The notes under the pieces were generated by a model that did not search any database, was not told the origin of the DNA, and was given only the letters and a program-made list of their open reading frames with translations. A stretch of 33,867 nucleotides of DNA from Candidatus Saccharimonadota bacterium (GTDB lineage: Bacteria; Patescibacteriota; Saccharimonadia; Saccharimonadales; UBA4665), in NCBI GenBank assembly GCA_027365445.1, contig DAHXNJ010000064.1, positions 1-33,867 on the forward strand. Reading direction: 5' to 3'. Position 1 is the first letter of the stretch, and each line of letters starts with the position of its first letter. The translations under genes were made by a program, and so were the position numbers. This document shows, one piece after another, positions 1 through 8,392 of this stretch.

Positions 1-1030
1 CATCATCTAAAAATAGAATGACGTGCCCGGCATGGGATGCTTCGTTGACGATACGAATAAAGATATTTTCCAGATCACCTTGTTTTTTTGCATTTGAAAT
101 AATTGAGGAGGCATCAAGCTCTAAGATTTGATGGTAGGCTACTTTTTTAGTGGAACGTCCTTCAATTAATCGTTGGGCTAAGGCATAAACTCTTGAGGTC
201 TTACCGATACCGGTTGGTCCTATTAATGCGATCGCACCTGAGTTATTTGATAGTGCATTTTCAATTGAGATGACGTCGTTTGAATTAGTTAGCCAGCCAA
301 AATTAGAACCGTAGTTTAATATTTCGAGACTTAAATTTCGCGCAAAATGATTTAAAAAATTAGTAAAACCATATGACCAATCTCTACCTATGCCTCCATA
401 ATTTTGTTTTCGATAGTGGATTAAAGTTAGTATTCTGGCTAGCCAACTGGCTACTTCTTCTACGTCGTTAGTAGTTAGTTTTGCTTGAATTAGGTAATCG
501 TTAAGCGGTTGGGAGGTTAGTAATAAGCCAGCCGCTAAGTAACCAATTTCAATGGCTAGACTATTGTTGGCATCAGCTAGCTGGGCTGCTTTATTGAGAG
601 CTACTTCTAGGCTTTCCGGTTTATTATCTAGCATAGTTTCAATAACTTGGGGAGAAATGAAAAGATGGTTCGAATAAAAGTAGCATTGCCAATGGTTTGA
701 GATTCTATTCCAGACGGTCTTAGGATCATTATCTGTTTTATTAAGTCTAGCTAATAGCTCACCAGATAAACGACTAGTCAGGTCTTTGGTGGATTGTGGC
801 TTAAGGACTAATAATTCCCATTTGGTCCAACTGGCAAACATAAATAACAAAATAGAAAGAGCGACAAGTAAGTAGCCATAGTGAATTTTTGAAATTATAA
901 TAACGGCTAGACCAGAAACTAAAAACAGCGTAGCTAATAGGAATAAAAGGTCAACGAATTTAGGCCCTATTGCATGCCCAAGCCTTGCTTTGCGTGCCCG
1001 TTCGGAATTTAAGTCAATAACTGGTTTCAT
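1..1030 (-). CDS. Membrane-anchored ClpC-like AAA+ ATPase, 3' end cut by the window
   Basis: About 343 codons are present, read from the ATG at 1030 to the window edge, with the C-terminus missing. Residues about 26-47 and 53-68 form two membrane segments. A helical region (about 80-240) follows, then an AAA+ module with Walker A GPTGIGKT at 271-278 and Walker B VILFLDD at 337-343. The stretch after Walker A (LAQRLIEG, then LELDASSI) is the pattern of the first AAA+ domain of ClpC/ClpB, so a role in unfolding proteins at the membrane is inferred; the expected second AAA+ domain would lie outside the window. The start overlaps the stop of the upstream 120-aa membrane gene as ATGA, so the pair is probably translationally coupled. 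No ClpP-type gene is visible here. The family call is fairly secure; the substrate is unknown. Confidence 0.75.
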   Translation of the reverse strand, partial: MKPVIDLNSERARKARLGHAIGPKFVDLLFLLATLFLVSGLAVIIISKIHYGYLLVALSILLFMFASWTKWELLVLKPQSTKDLTSRLSGELLARLNKTDNDPKTVWNRISNHWQCYFYSNHLFISPQVIETMLDNKPESLEVALNKAAQLADANNSLAIEIGYLAAGLLLTSQPLNDYLIQAKLTTNDVEEVASWLARILTLIHYRKQNYGGIGRDWSYGFTNFLNHFARNLSLEILNYGSNFGWLTNSNDVISIENALSNNSGAIALIGPTGIGKTSRVYALAQRLIEGRSTKKVAYHQILELDASSIISNAKKQGDLENIFIRIVNEASHAGHVILFLDD

Positions 1031-1389
1031 TTTATAAATCCTAAGATAATCGTCAACAGGAATAAAGGAGGCAGTAATGGCCAAATAATTATTTGAACAA
1101 TTCCGATGATGCTAATAATAAGAGTAGTTACAAGGGCTGCTATAAGAACCAGGATTCTGACAAAAAAACCAACGATCCGACTGATGGCATTATCTAAACT
1201 CGCTTGAGCATGCGCTGAGATACCAACGCCAGGATTTGATACGATACGTTTCCATGGTTCGAATAGGGTCTTTAGTAAAATACTAACTGAGAATGTTTGA
1301 ACGTTACGGGATACCATTAGTGGCATTCTATTAATAGTTAGTTGCCATCCACGGCCGTACCACCAAGAAAAGAACGCTAATGCTAACAT
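1027..1389 (-). CDS. Small conserved-type membrane protein coupled to the ClpC-like ATPase
   Basis: The 120-aa protein has a Trp-rich N-terminus (FFSWWYGRGW), a basic amphipathic middle (KTLFEPWKR) and two strongly hydrophobic stretches near residues 72-97 and 99-118. I do not recognise a characterised family. Its stop overlaps the start of the downstream AAA+ gene by 4 bases, so the two products probably act together at the membrane, for example as an adaptor or anchor (inference). The start is supported by an extended -10 box (TGT-TACAAT) 6 nt before the ATG and the absence of a Shine-Dalgarno, which points to a leaderless message. Confidence 0.65.
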   Translation of the reverse strand: MLALAFFSWWYGRGWQLTINRMPLMVSRNVQTFSVSILLKTLFEPWKRIVSNPGVGISAHAQASLDNAISRIVGFFVRILVLIAALVTTLIISIIGIVQIIIWPLLPPLFLLTIILGFIK

Positions 1390-1395
1390 GCTGTT

Positions 1396-1404
1396 ATTGT
1401 AACA
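1396..1404 (-). promoter_or_regulatory. Extended -10 promoter, probably leaderless
   Basis: On the minus strand the sequence reads TGTTACAAT, a TGn-extended -10 box. Only 6 nt separate it from the ATG at 1389, so transcription should begin at or next to the start codon. No convincing -35 box is seen, as is usual for extended -10 promoters. Confidence 0.45.
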
Positions 1405-1645
1405 TTTTGAATAAACTAGAGTTTATTTATCTATGTTTATCGATGGTTTTTTTGTAATTATGAAGAATAGTATGAAGGATGGGATTATGAGCTGATAGTC
1501 ATAACATCGGCTCTATATACATTTTGCCAAGAATATAATCATCTCAGTATTACCGCCAGAACTCTGATAGTTTAAATTTTTATCTTCTTTGAAATATGAT
1601 AGATAACAAGCTTTTAGTTTAGGTAGATAAGCTATTTTAAAAAAA

Positions 1646-1734
1646 TGGCGGAGGGAGAGGGATTTGAACCCTCGAGGGCTATTAACCCAACACGCTTTCC
1701 AAGCGTGCGCCATAGGCCACTAGGCGACCCCTCC
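1646..1734 (-). tRNA. tRNA-Ser (anticodon GGA)
   Basis: Read on the minus strand this is an 89-nt tRNA with a 7-bp acceptor stem (GGAGGGG pairing with TCCCTCC, one G-U), an anticodon arm CACGC-TTGGAAA-GCGTG giving anticodon GGA, a long class II variable arm typical of serine tRNAs, and the T-arm GGGTTCAAATCCC. The 3' CCA is encoded (1646-1648). Seven T residues (minus strand, 1645-1639) follow directly and could end transcription. Confidence 0.95.
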
Positions 1735-1747
1735 GCACCAGTTTTTT

Positions 1748-1753
1748 ATTATA
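1748..1753 (-). promoter_or_regulatory. -10 box of the tRNA-Ser gene
   Basis: A perfect TATAAT on the minus strand lies 14 nt before the mature tRNA 5' end, which would give a leader of about 7 nt for RNase P to remove. No clear -35 box was found. Confidence 0.5.
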
Positions 1754-1827
1754 CAGATACCTTCGACTAAATTACTACAATAAAACTTGCAGTAAAGCAA
1801 ACTTAGGAAGTAAACTGTTAGATAAGA

Positions 1828-2700
1828 ATGGCTTTAATTAATTTAGAAGACGTCAGCAAACTGTACGGCTTCGGCGATGCCACTACCCTGGCATTAGACG
1901 AAGTTAGCCTTAGTATTAATAAAGGCGAGTTTGTGGCGATCATGGGCCCGAGCGGTTGTGGCAAAAGTACGCTGCTTAATATTATGGGATTATTAGATCG
2001 TCCAACTCACGGGTCGTATAAGTTAAGTAACCGTTTAGTCGAAAGGTTAAGTCCTAGTCGAGCGGCTAAATTACGACGAGATACGATTGGTTTTATTTTC
2101 CAATCATATAATTTACTTCCGCGCTTGACGGTTTTAGAGAACGTTGCTTTACCGTTAGCCTATAAAGGTTATTCTCTGACTAGGAGATTAGAATTAGCTT
2201 CAAGTATGCTAGAACGTGTTGGAATGCAAAATCGTGAATACTTTTATCCTTCCCAGTTATCTGGTGGTCAAATTCAATGTGCTGCTATTGCAAGAGCTTT
2301 AGTTAATGATCCAACTATTATTATTGCCGATGAGCCAACCGGTAATTTAGATAGTAATGGTAGTCGGTTGGTAATGGAGCTTCTAAGTGAAATACATAAA
2401 ATGGGCAATACGGTTATATTTGTCACTCATAATCCAGAACTTACAAGATATGCCACAAGAGTTGTTTATATGCACGATGGTTTAGTAGTTCAAGATGAAA
2501 CCTCTGATCTTGGACAGGTTGCTAAAACAGCTAGAAGAAATCTATATTCAGTGCCACGAAAATCAGTTGAAGATGATTTGGCTGGAGTTTCGCTTTTAAT
2601 GAAGGTAATGCCAGAAGATGATAAAAAAGATGAATTAGCGGAAGAGAAACCAAAATCTAAAAGAAGAAAAAGAGGCACTACTATTAGGAGACGGTCATGA
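1828..2700 (+). CDS. ABC transporter ATPase, MacB/LolD family
   Basis: This 290-aa cytoplasmic ATPase powers an FtsX/MacB-type permease encoded directly downstream (ATGA overlap at 2697-2700). Visible motifs are Walker A GPSGCGKST (40-48), the Q-loop region FIFQSYNLLPRLTV, signature LSGGQ (144-148), Walker B IIIADEPTGNLDS (164-176) and the H-loop VTHNP. The ATPase proper ends near residue 225. A basic, Lys/Arg-rich C-terminal tail (about 60 aa, ending in clusters such as KSKRRKRG) is longer than in typical LolD and may contact membrane or permease. One oddity is Cys151, where the family usually has Arg (LSGGQxQR). Such pairs export peptides, lipoproteins or antibiotics; the substrate cannot be told. 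AGGAAG about 17 nt before the ATG is a weak ribosome site. Confidence 0.9.
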   Translation: MALINLEDVSKLYGFGDATTLALDEVSLSINKGEFVAIMGPSGCGKSTLLNIMGLLDRPTHGSYKLSNRLVERLSPSRAAKLRRDTIGFIFQSYNLLPRLTVLENVALPLAYKGYSLTRRLELASSMLERVGMQNREYFYPSQLSGGQIQCAAIARALVNDPTIIIADEPTGNLDSNGSRLVMELLSEIHKMGNTVIFVTHNPELTRYATRVVYMHDGLVVQDETSDLGQVAKTARRNLYSVPRKSVEDDLAGVSLLMKVMPEDDKKDELAEEKPKSKRRKRGTTIRRRS

Positions 2701-3905
2701 GTTTTAGCCCCGGTCATATTAAGGGGGCTATTGTGACGATGAGAGCCAACCGTTGGCGTAGCTTGCTTACCATGTTTGGAATTATTGTTGGAGTAGCCAG
2801 TGTAATAGTCATAATTGGTATAAGTCAAGGAGTTAAGCGTGATATAACCAATCAGGTTAATTCTTACTCTAAAAATGTAATAACTGTTAGTTCTAGAGCG
2901 GCGAGTGTATCAAGTTTTGGGTTTTCTACTGTGCCGGCCGTTTCGACCTTAACTAACCAAGATGTAAAGGCCTTAGCTCATTTAAAAGGCATTAGAGCAA
3001 GTGTTCCTCTTTATTTATTATCTGGCGTAGCTACGGGCGATCGAAGCTATCCTTCGGGCGTAGTAATCGCAACTAACCAAAATTTGCCACTAGTTCTTAA
3101 TCAGTCTTTGGCCTATGGTGCTTTTTTTAATGATCAGAATTCTAATGGCTTTAGTGCTGTATTAGGTAATAATGCCGCGCGAGCCTTATTTAAAGGCTCA
3201 ATTCCTCTTGGTTATAGTTTTACTTGGGGTGGTCAACAATTTGTAGTCGATGGTGTGTTAAATAAGTTCAATGTTACGCCGTTTTCTAATAATACTATAT
3301 ATAATGACGCTATTTTTATTCCAGATATAGTAGCATCACAGTTTAATCACGGATCAAGCTCAGTATTTCAAATTTTAGTAAAAGCTAAAAGTTCAGCTCA
3401 ATTACCTTCTCTAGCAAAGCAAATATCTTTAACATTACTTCGAACTCATTCTGGTCAACATAATTTTTCTGTTTTACTACCTAGTCAGATTGCTTCTAAT
3501 AGTACAGGGATATTAGGGTTGTTAACTGAGTTAACGATTGGTATAGCTGTTATATCTCTATTTGTAGGTGGTGTTGGGATAATGAATGTAATGTTAGTCT
3601 CAGTAACCGAAAGAATGCATGAAATTGGCATCAGGAAAGCAGTAGGTGCAAGTAATCGACAGATATTGATGCAGTTTTTAATTGAGTCTACAACGGTTAG
3701 CGTGGCCGGTGGTCTAATCGGTATTATATTAGCATTGTTAGTTGATGTAGGGCTTAGAGACACTACTAACCTATCACCTGTTATAAGTTGGCAAGTAGTA
3801 CTGATTTCGGCTTTAATTTCGATAATGATTGGCATAGTTTTTGGTTCTGTGCCTGCCTTTAGAGCTTCTAAAAAAGAACCAATTGATGCACTTAGAAATG
3901 ACTAA
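2697..3905 (+). CDS. MacB/FtsX-type ABC transporter permease
   Basis: The 402-aa permease has the standard layout: a first membrane segment (about residues 22-45, following the conserved type of start NRWRSLLTMFGIIVGVAS), an extracytoplasmic MacB core domain (about 46-270), and three C-terminal membrane segments of the FtsX domain with the motif GGVGIMNVMLVSVTERMHEIG before the coupling region (IGIRKAVGA). It ends with the usual VPAFRASKKEPIDALR. It overlaps the ATPase gene and forms the transmembrane half of the same exporter. No membrane-fusion protein gene is adjacent, consistent with a single-membrane (monoderm) cell where the pair may act alone. Confidence 0.9.
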   Translation: MSFSPGHIKGAIVTMRANRWRSLLTMFGIIVGVASVIVIIGISQGVKRDITNQVNSYSKNVITVSSRAASVSSFGFSTVPAVSTLTNQDVKALAHLKGIRASVPLYLLSGVATGDRSYPSGVVIATNQNLPLVLNQSLAYGAFFNDQNSNGFSAVLGNNAARALFKGSIPLGYSFTWGGQQFVVDGVLNKFNVTPFSNNTIYNDAIFIPDIVASQFNHGSSSVFQILVKAKSSAQLPSLAKQISLTLLRTHSGQHNFSVLLPSQIASNSTGILGLLTELTIGIAVISLFVGGVGIMNVMLVSVTERMHEIGIRKAVGASNRQILMQFLIESTTVSVAGGLIGIILALLVDVGLRDTTNLSPVISWQVVLISALISIMIGIVFGSVPAFRASKKEPIDALRND

Positions 3906-4045
3906 TTGTTAGCTAGCTTATTATTGAGCAATGCTATATTAAAAGCTTTTATTAAAGTGTAGATAAAATACTTGGAAGAACGTTTCTTAATGAACTTAAT
4001 GTCTTATATTCTTTCTTTTATCTTATCAAAGGGGCCTATTTTATG

Positions 4046-5212
4046 TTATTCAGCGCAACTACCACTACCAACTGGCTGATTACTGGTCGAGGCATTATTT
4101 ATTATCTTTACTATTGGTTGGCTAACTAAGGCATAGCCGACTTGGTTATATTCAGTTGATTGAGCAAAGACAACCCCAATTACAGTACCATTGGTCGTAA
4201 TAAGAGGACCACCGGAATTACCGGGGATAATATTAGCCTCTATTTCATATATTTTTCGATTAGTAGTTCCTTGTGCGTAGATATTGCTACCGGTTGCGTT
4301 AAATTCATTCATAACGACTGCTGGATCTGCTTTAAATCCACCTCCTCCTGGATAGCCTAATGCACCGGCATTGGTATTGTTGGAGGCAATAGAACTGCTA
4401 ACATTTAATGGTTTACCGGCTAGATTAGAGACTCTTAGTAAGGCAAAGTCCAAGTTTGGATTAAAGTATATGACGGAAGCTATGTGGTTACCATTTGCAT
4501 CTTCAACGTAAGGTTGGGCGATACCGGCAACAACATGAGCGTTGGTTGCCACTATTCCCTTTTTGACTACAAACCCAGAGCCTTCAACGATGCCACCACA
4601 ACCATTGCCAACTATTTTAACGACCGATGGGCGATCTTTATTGATGGCATATGCAAGGGTGCTTATGGGCGGTAATTTAACAGCATTTGGAGGAGCTGGT
4701 TCGTTGCCGTTAAAGACTCTAGGAAATCCGTTTGGATCTACTAAGTGGCTTAAATCAGCAATAATATTAGGTGCTGGTGGTAGATGACGGTCCAAGGCAG
4801 CGATAATCTTAGAAGATTTTAGTTCATTTTGAAATGATACATAAGGTAGTGTCCTTAAAATTGATGCTCCTAGCCAAACTCCAATTAAAACAGAGACGAC
4901 ACTAATTAAAGAGCCTAATAGGTTGTCAAATTTATTAAGCTTAAATCTAACAACTTTATGTTTTAAAAAGATACCAAAGTATTCACCGACTGTTAGTAGG
5001 ATAAATGCCATACCTAAGGTGGTTGCCAATGTTATTAGCGAACGAGCTAACTGTGTATGACCTAATGCAACGGTATATGGTTCAATTAAGGCACCTATTA
5101 GTAAGCCGCCAAAAAAACCAATTGTAGAAAGAGCTTGTTGGACAAAGCCGATTTCTTTACCGCGAATTACGGCACTTATAAGCAGGATGATAATTATTAT
5201 GTCTAAAATCAT
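4046..5212 (-). CDS. MarP-like membrane serine protease (CvpA domain plus trypsin-like protease)
   Basis: This 388-aa protein has an N-terminal CvpA-type domain with about four membrane helices (residues 1-125), a linker, and a chymotrypsin-fold protease facing outside. The catalytic triad is visible: His226 (ATNAHVVAG), Asp255 (NLDFALLRV) and Ser333 (IPGNSGGPL). Cys205 and Cys386 bracket the protease. Their spacing relative to the triad closely follows mycobacterial MarP (recalled as H235, D264, S343, C214-C395), whose disulfide is needed for stability. MarP protects cells in acid by processing envelope proteins; the same role here is inference. It lies downstream of and in line with zwf (56-nt gap) but may be transcribed separately: TAATCT lies 8 nt before the ATG. 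Confidence 0.88.
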   Translation of the reverse strand: MILDIIIIILLISAVIRGKEIGFVQQALSTIGFFGGLLIGALIEPYTVALGHTQLARSLITLATTLGMAFILLTVGEYFGIFLKHKVVRFKLNKFDNLLGSLISVVSVLIGVWLGASILRTLPYVSFQNELKSSKIIAALDRHLPPAPNIIADLSHLVDPNGFPRVFNGNEPAPPNAVKLPPISTLAYAINKDRPSVVKIVGNGCGGIVEGSGFVVKKGIVATNAHVVAGIAQPYVEDANGNHIASVIYFNPNLDFALLRVSNLAGKPLNVSSSIASNNTNAGALGYPGGGGFKADPAVVMNEFNATGSNIYAQGTTNRKIYEIEANIIPGNSGGPLITTNGTVIGVVFAQSTEYNQVGYALVSQPIVKIINNASTSNQPVGSGSCAE

Positions 5213-5268
5213 AAGTTTATAGATTAGCTACTATAGTTATTTTTGCTTCTTCCCTTTAAATTAATCTG

Positions 5269-6687
5269 CTAATTAAGTTTATCAGAAACGGTATCATTCA
5301 ATATAGTTATAGCTGGCCCTTGACTGCCTGATTTATATATACGAAGATCATCGTTATTTGTTTGCCAGCTATTTAAGATTGGCTGTAATAGGTGCCATGA
5401 AGTTAAGATTTCTTTTTTGGTTGCAAATAAAAGTTTATCTCCACGAATAGCGTCGACCAAAACTCTTTCATAAGCATCGTGACTATCGTCAAAATCTTGA
5501 CTGTAACTAAAATTCATTTTCACTGTTCTTAAGTTATGAATAAAGCCCGGCTGTTCAATTATTAAATTAATATCTATACCTTCGTCTGGCTGAATTCTAA
5601 AGGTCAGTATATTAGGGTTAGAATCGCCAAAATAAACTTGAATGATGGTTGCTTTCTCGTCTAGTGACTTACCGGTAGTTAGTTGAAATATACAATTTTT
5701 CCATGTTGGATTGTTGCTTTTCAGTATCATGGATACAAAAGTTTCAGTTGCTGAATGAGGGTTATTTACCTCTTCCTTATAACTGTCATATTGTCCTCTT
5801 ATTACTGAATTTAAGACTTCTTCTCTAACGGTCTGCGGTATAAGCGAAGCTAAAAATTCGTATTTCTTAGAATGAACTTCATCACTGGTTAGTTCTTGAG
5901 GCATATCCATAGCCGTAAGGGCAAGAAGCTGCATAAGATGACTTTGAATTAAGTCTCTCATTGCCCCTACGTTTTCATAAAAGTTGACTCTATTCTCAAT
6001 TCCTATTTTTTCTTTGGCTATTACGTGTATGCGACTAATGTGTTTAGCATCCCATTGGCTAGAAAAGACAGGATTATGTCTTCTGAATTTTAAAATGTTT
6101 TGAGCTGTTTCTTTGGCTAGATAGTGATCAATTCTAAAAATTTGCTCTTCACTAAATACTTTTTCAGTTTCGTTTATAAGCTCTTCAGCAGAGGTAATAT
6201 CGTAACCAAATGGCTTTTCAACTAATAATCTAGTTACTGCTTTTTGGTGTTCGCAGCTGGAATTCAAACCGTGTTTTCCTAAACTAGTGATGATTGGACC
6301 ATAAACTTGTGGGGGTATCGATAAATAAAACAGACGATCCATGCACTTGCCTGCTGCTTGTTCTATTGAAGATAGATAATGGGATAAATTAATATAGTCT
6401 TCGTCTACTAATGGATCGAGCTTAAACATTTCTAGCCACGAACTTAGCTTATGGATAATGTCAGGATCGCAAACGTTATTTTCTTCGCTAACGCATAAAT
6501 TCACCGTATCTAAAATCTCATCTTTGGATACTTCGCGGCGACTAATTCCTATTATTTTGGTCCCTTCAGGCAGTAGGTTGTCTTTGCAGAGTCGGTAAAT
6601 TGCCGGGAGTACTTTCCTTTTAGCCAGATCTCCGGTTATGCCGAATATAATTAAGATTGAACTTTCTAATTTTGGATTTTGAGACAT
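5269..6687 (-). CDS. zwf: Glucose-6-phosphate 1-dehydrogenase
   Basis: The 472-aa enzyme oxidises glucose 6-phosphate to 6-phosphogluconolactone with NAD(P), opening the oxidative pentose phosphate pathway. The nucleotide-binding motif GITGDLAKRK sits at 16-25, EKPFG at 157-161, and the substrate site RIDHYLAKE at 185-193, where the usual GKE is AKE. Length is close to the family norm. It is the third gene of a pgl-gnd-zwf operon, 6 nt behind gnd. The order (lactonase, decarboxylating dehydrogenase, then G6PDH) is the reverse of the pathway. Confidence 0.95.
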   Translation of the reverse strand: MSQNPKLESSILIIFGITGDLAKRKVLPAIYRLCKDNLLPEGTKIIGISRREVSKDEILDTVNLCVSEENNVCDPDIIHKLSSWLEMFKLDPLVDEDYINLSHYLSSIEQAAGKCMDRLFYLSIPPQVYGPIITSLGKHGLNSSCEHQKAVTRLLVEKPFGYDITSAEELINETEKVFSEEQIFRIDHYLAKETAQNILKFRRHNPVFSSQWDAKHISRIHVIAKEKIGIENRVNFYENVGAMRDLIQSHLMQLLALTAMDMPQELTSDEVHSKKYEFLASLIPQTVREEVLNSVIRGQYDSYKEEVNNPHSATETFVSMILKSNNPTWKNCIFQLTTGKSLDEKATIIQVYFGDSNPNILTFRIQPDEGIDINLIIEQPGFIHNLRTVKMNFSYSQDFDDSHDAYERVLVDAIRGDKLLFATKKEILTSWHLLQPILNSWQTNNDDLRIYKSGSQGPAITILNDTVSDKLN

Positions 6688-6693
6688 TTTAGA

Positions 6694-7605
6694 TTAATCG
6701 TCCTTATTAAAAGCGTGGCCACCAAATTTATTACGCATTGCTGATAGGAGTTTTGTAGCAAAGTTAGTCTCACCAGCTTGGGAGGCTATGCGTACATCGA
6801 GAGCTGCTTTAATAGAAGGCATTTTTATTCCTTGATCTGCTGCGGCTTCCAGGGTCCATCTAGCTTCACCATTTTCTGCTACATAACCATTTATGCCATT
6901 TAGCTCAGGATTCTCTTTTAAAGCGTCTCGACATAACTGATTAAGCCATGATGTAATAACGCTATGATGTTGCCAAACTTCACCGGCATCGCCAAGATTA
7001 ATGTTCTTATAAGGCCCTTCTTTAAGCATTCTATATCCTTCGGCTAGACTTTCCATCATGCCATACTCTATGGCGTTATGGACCATTTTAACGAAGTGTC
7101 CGCTACCGCTAGGGCCAAAATAGGCATATCCACCTTCTGGTTGAGCTAAGCATTTTAGAGCGGGTTCAACTTGATCAAAAGCTTCTTTATTGTTAGCACC
7201 TGCCATCATTGAAAAGCCGTTATCGTAGCCCCAGACTCCTCCACTAACGCCGACATCTACTAAATAGTGACCCTGTTCTTCTACGCGTTGGCTTAATTTT
7301 TTAGTTAATCTGAAGTCTGAATTTCCACCATCTATTAGGATGCTATTTTTAGGTAATAATTTAAACCATTCATCAACTTGTTCATCGACAACATTAGCAG
7401 GAAGCATTAACCATAAGATTATTCTTTCATTATTAAAAGCTGCTATGACTGCTTCTTTTGTATCAGCTTTAATGGCTCCAAAAGTAACTGCCTCGTCAAT
7501 TTTTTCTACTGAGCGGTTATGGGCAATAACTTCTATGTTTGCGTCACACAGTTTATTGGCTATCTGCATACCCATTCTACCTAGACCATGGATGGCTATT
7601 TTCAT
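6694..7605 (-). CDS. gnd: 6-phosphogluconate dehydrogenase, decarboxylating, short (GntZ/YqeC) type
   Basis: The 303-aa protein converts 6-phosphogluconate to ribulose 5-phosphate and CO2. The N-terminal Rossmann motif is GLGRMG (7-12), followed by the cofactor loop HNRS. GGVWGYDNGFSMMAGA forms part of the substrate site, and GHFVKMVHNAIEYGMM carries the catalytic Lys and Asn. At about 300 aa it belongs to the short form that is often NAD-preferring, not the ~470-aa NADP form; cofactor choice is not proven. It shares a 4-base overlap with pgl upstream and is followed 6 nt later by zwf. Confidence 0.93.
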   Translation of the reverse strand: MKIAIHGLGRMGMQIANKLCDANIEVIAHNRSVEKIDEAVTFGAIKADTKEAVIAAFNNERIILWLMLPANVVDEQVDEWFKLLPKNSILIDGGNSDFRLTKKLSQRVEEQGHYLVDVGVSGGVWGYDNGFSMMAGANNKEAFDQVEPALKCLAQPEGGYAYFGPSGSGHFVKMVHNAIEYGMMESLAEGYRMLKEGPYKNINLGDAGEVWQHHSVITSWLNQLCRDALKENPELNGINGYVAENGEARWTLEAAADQGIKMPSIKAALDVRIASQAGETNFATKLLSAMRNKFGGHAFNKDD

Positions 7606-8276
7606 TGTTTCCCCTCTATCTGATCGTTGTATATATACGATTCGCTAATTTGTTTTATTATTTGGGCTGGTTGTTCGCTTAATGTTAAGTCTTGATTTAT
7701 TAAGCGTTCAAGTTGAACTTTCTTCTCTTCTCCGGTTGCAATTAAGAAAGCGGTAGTTAATTTTCTAAAAGTATTGAAGGTTATAGTAATTCGCGTAAAT
7801 GGAGTTGCCTCATAGCCAATGACAAGTTCGTTTGTCTCCTGGGTGGCAATCGAGCCAGGCAAAATACCGGCGATATGACCATCACTACCCATGCCAAATT
7901 GACCAATAATAGACATTGACTCATCGATGGAGCTCATTAATTCTTGCTTGAATTTAGCTAATGTAATTTCAAGATTATTAGAATCTGGTGTTAATACTTC
8001 AATCAACTTAGCGTTCTTAGCATCGAATCCAGCGTTCATTAATTGAGCCCAGTTGGAGTTTGGATGATTATATGCTCCATATCTTTCGTCAACTAAGGAT
8101 ATAGTTAAGTTTGATGATAGTTCGCTGTCTATTCTTTCCATAATTTCAACGGAAAGTTTAATGTTACTTCCTCCAGACACTAACCAAAGGGTAGGTCCTA
8201 AGTAAAGTGCGCTTTTGAGTTTAGAAGCTATTGGACTAATGGCAATCTCGGCAATACCTATTTTATATACCTGCAT
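7602..8276 (-). CDS. pgl: 6-phosphogluconolactonase
   Basis: The 224-aa enzyme hydrolyses 6-phosphogluconolactone, the step between Zwf and Gnd. It belongs to the NagB/DevB-type fold: LWLVSGGSN, then VDERYGAYNHPNSNW, and GMGSDGHIAGILPGS are the conserved loops. It is the first gene of the pgl-gnd-zwf operon and overlaps gnd by 4 bases. There is no Shine-Dalgarno; a TATAGT box lies 7 nt before the ATG, so the operon message is probably leaderless. Confidence 0.9.
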   Translation of the reverse strand: MQVYKIGIAEIAISPIASKLKSALYLGPTLWLVSGGSNIKLSVEIMERIDSELSSNLTISLVDERYGAYNHPNSNWAQLMNAGFDAKNAKLIEVLTPDSNNLEITLAKFKQELMSSIDESMSIIGQFGMGSDGHIAGILPGSIATQETNELVIGYEATPFTRITITFNTFRKLTTAFLIATGEEKKVQLERLINQDLTLSEQPAQIIKQISESYIYNDQIEGKQ

Positions 8277-8283
8277 ATTTACT

Positions 8284-8289
8284 ACTATA
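8284..8289 (-). promoter_or_regulatory. -10 box of the pgl-gnd-zwf operon
   Basis: TATAGT on the minus strand is separated from the pgl ATG by 7 nt, placing the likely transcription start at the start codon. A good -35 box is not evident. Confidence 0.4.
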
Positions 8290-8333
8290 CCTTTAAAACT
8301 GAGATTACGGCTAGATTTTAACTGATATAAATT

Positions 8334-8375
8334 AAAAAACCTATCACTTAGATTATAAGACGATAGGTTTTTTTT
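8334..8375 (-). terminator. Intrinsic terminator after the RRM gene (possibly bidirectional)
   Basis: On the minus strand an ACCTATC / GATAGGT stem, with an inner CTTA/TAAG extension, is followed by a T run; the plus strand also has a T run (8368-8375). It separates the RRM gene from the pgl operon. Confidence 0.8.
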
Positions 8376-8392
8376 CGCAAAAGTAGGTTTAT

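Noticed and set aside
1513-1713. A 66-codon minus-strand frame covering the tRNA-Ser.
   Set aside because: It reads through the tRNA itself; the tRNA structure explains the sequence.
2490-2828. Open frames antisense to the ABC transporter, MarP-like, gnd, dinB and exporter genes.
   Set aside because: They lie opposite genes with clear family motifs, lack ribosome sites and show low-complexity or unlikely compositions; treated as shadows.
3939-3955. TAAAAGCTTTTA palindrome after the ABC permease gene as a terminator.
   Set aside because: Only A-T pairs around one GC step, 12 bp in all and no loop; too weak and too likely by chance in this AT-rich sequence.
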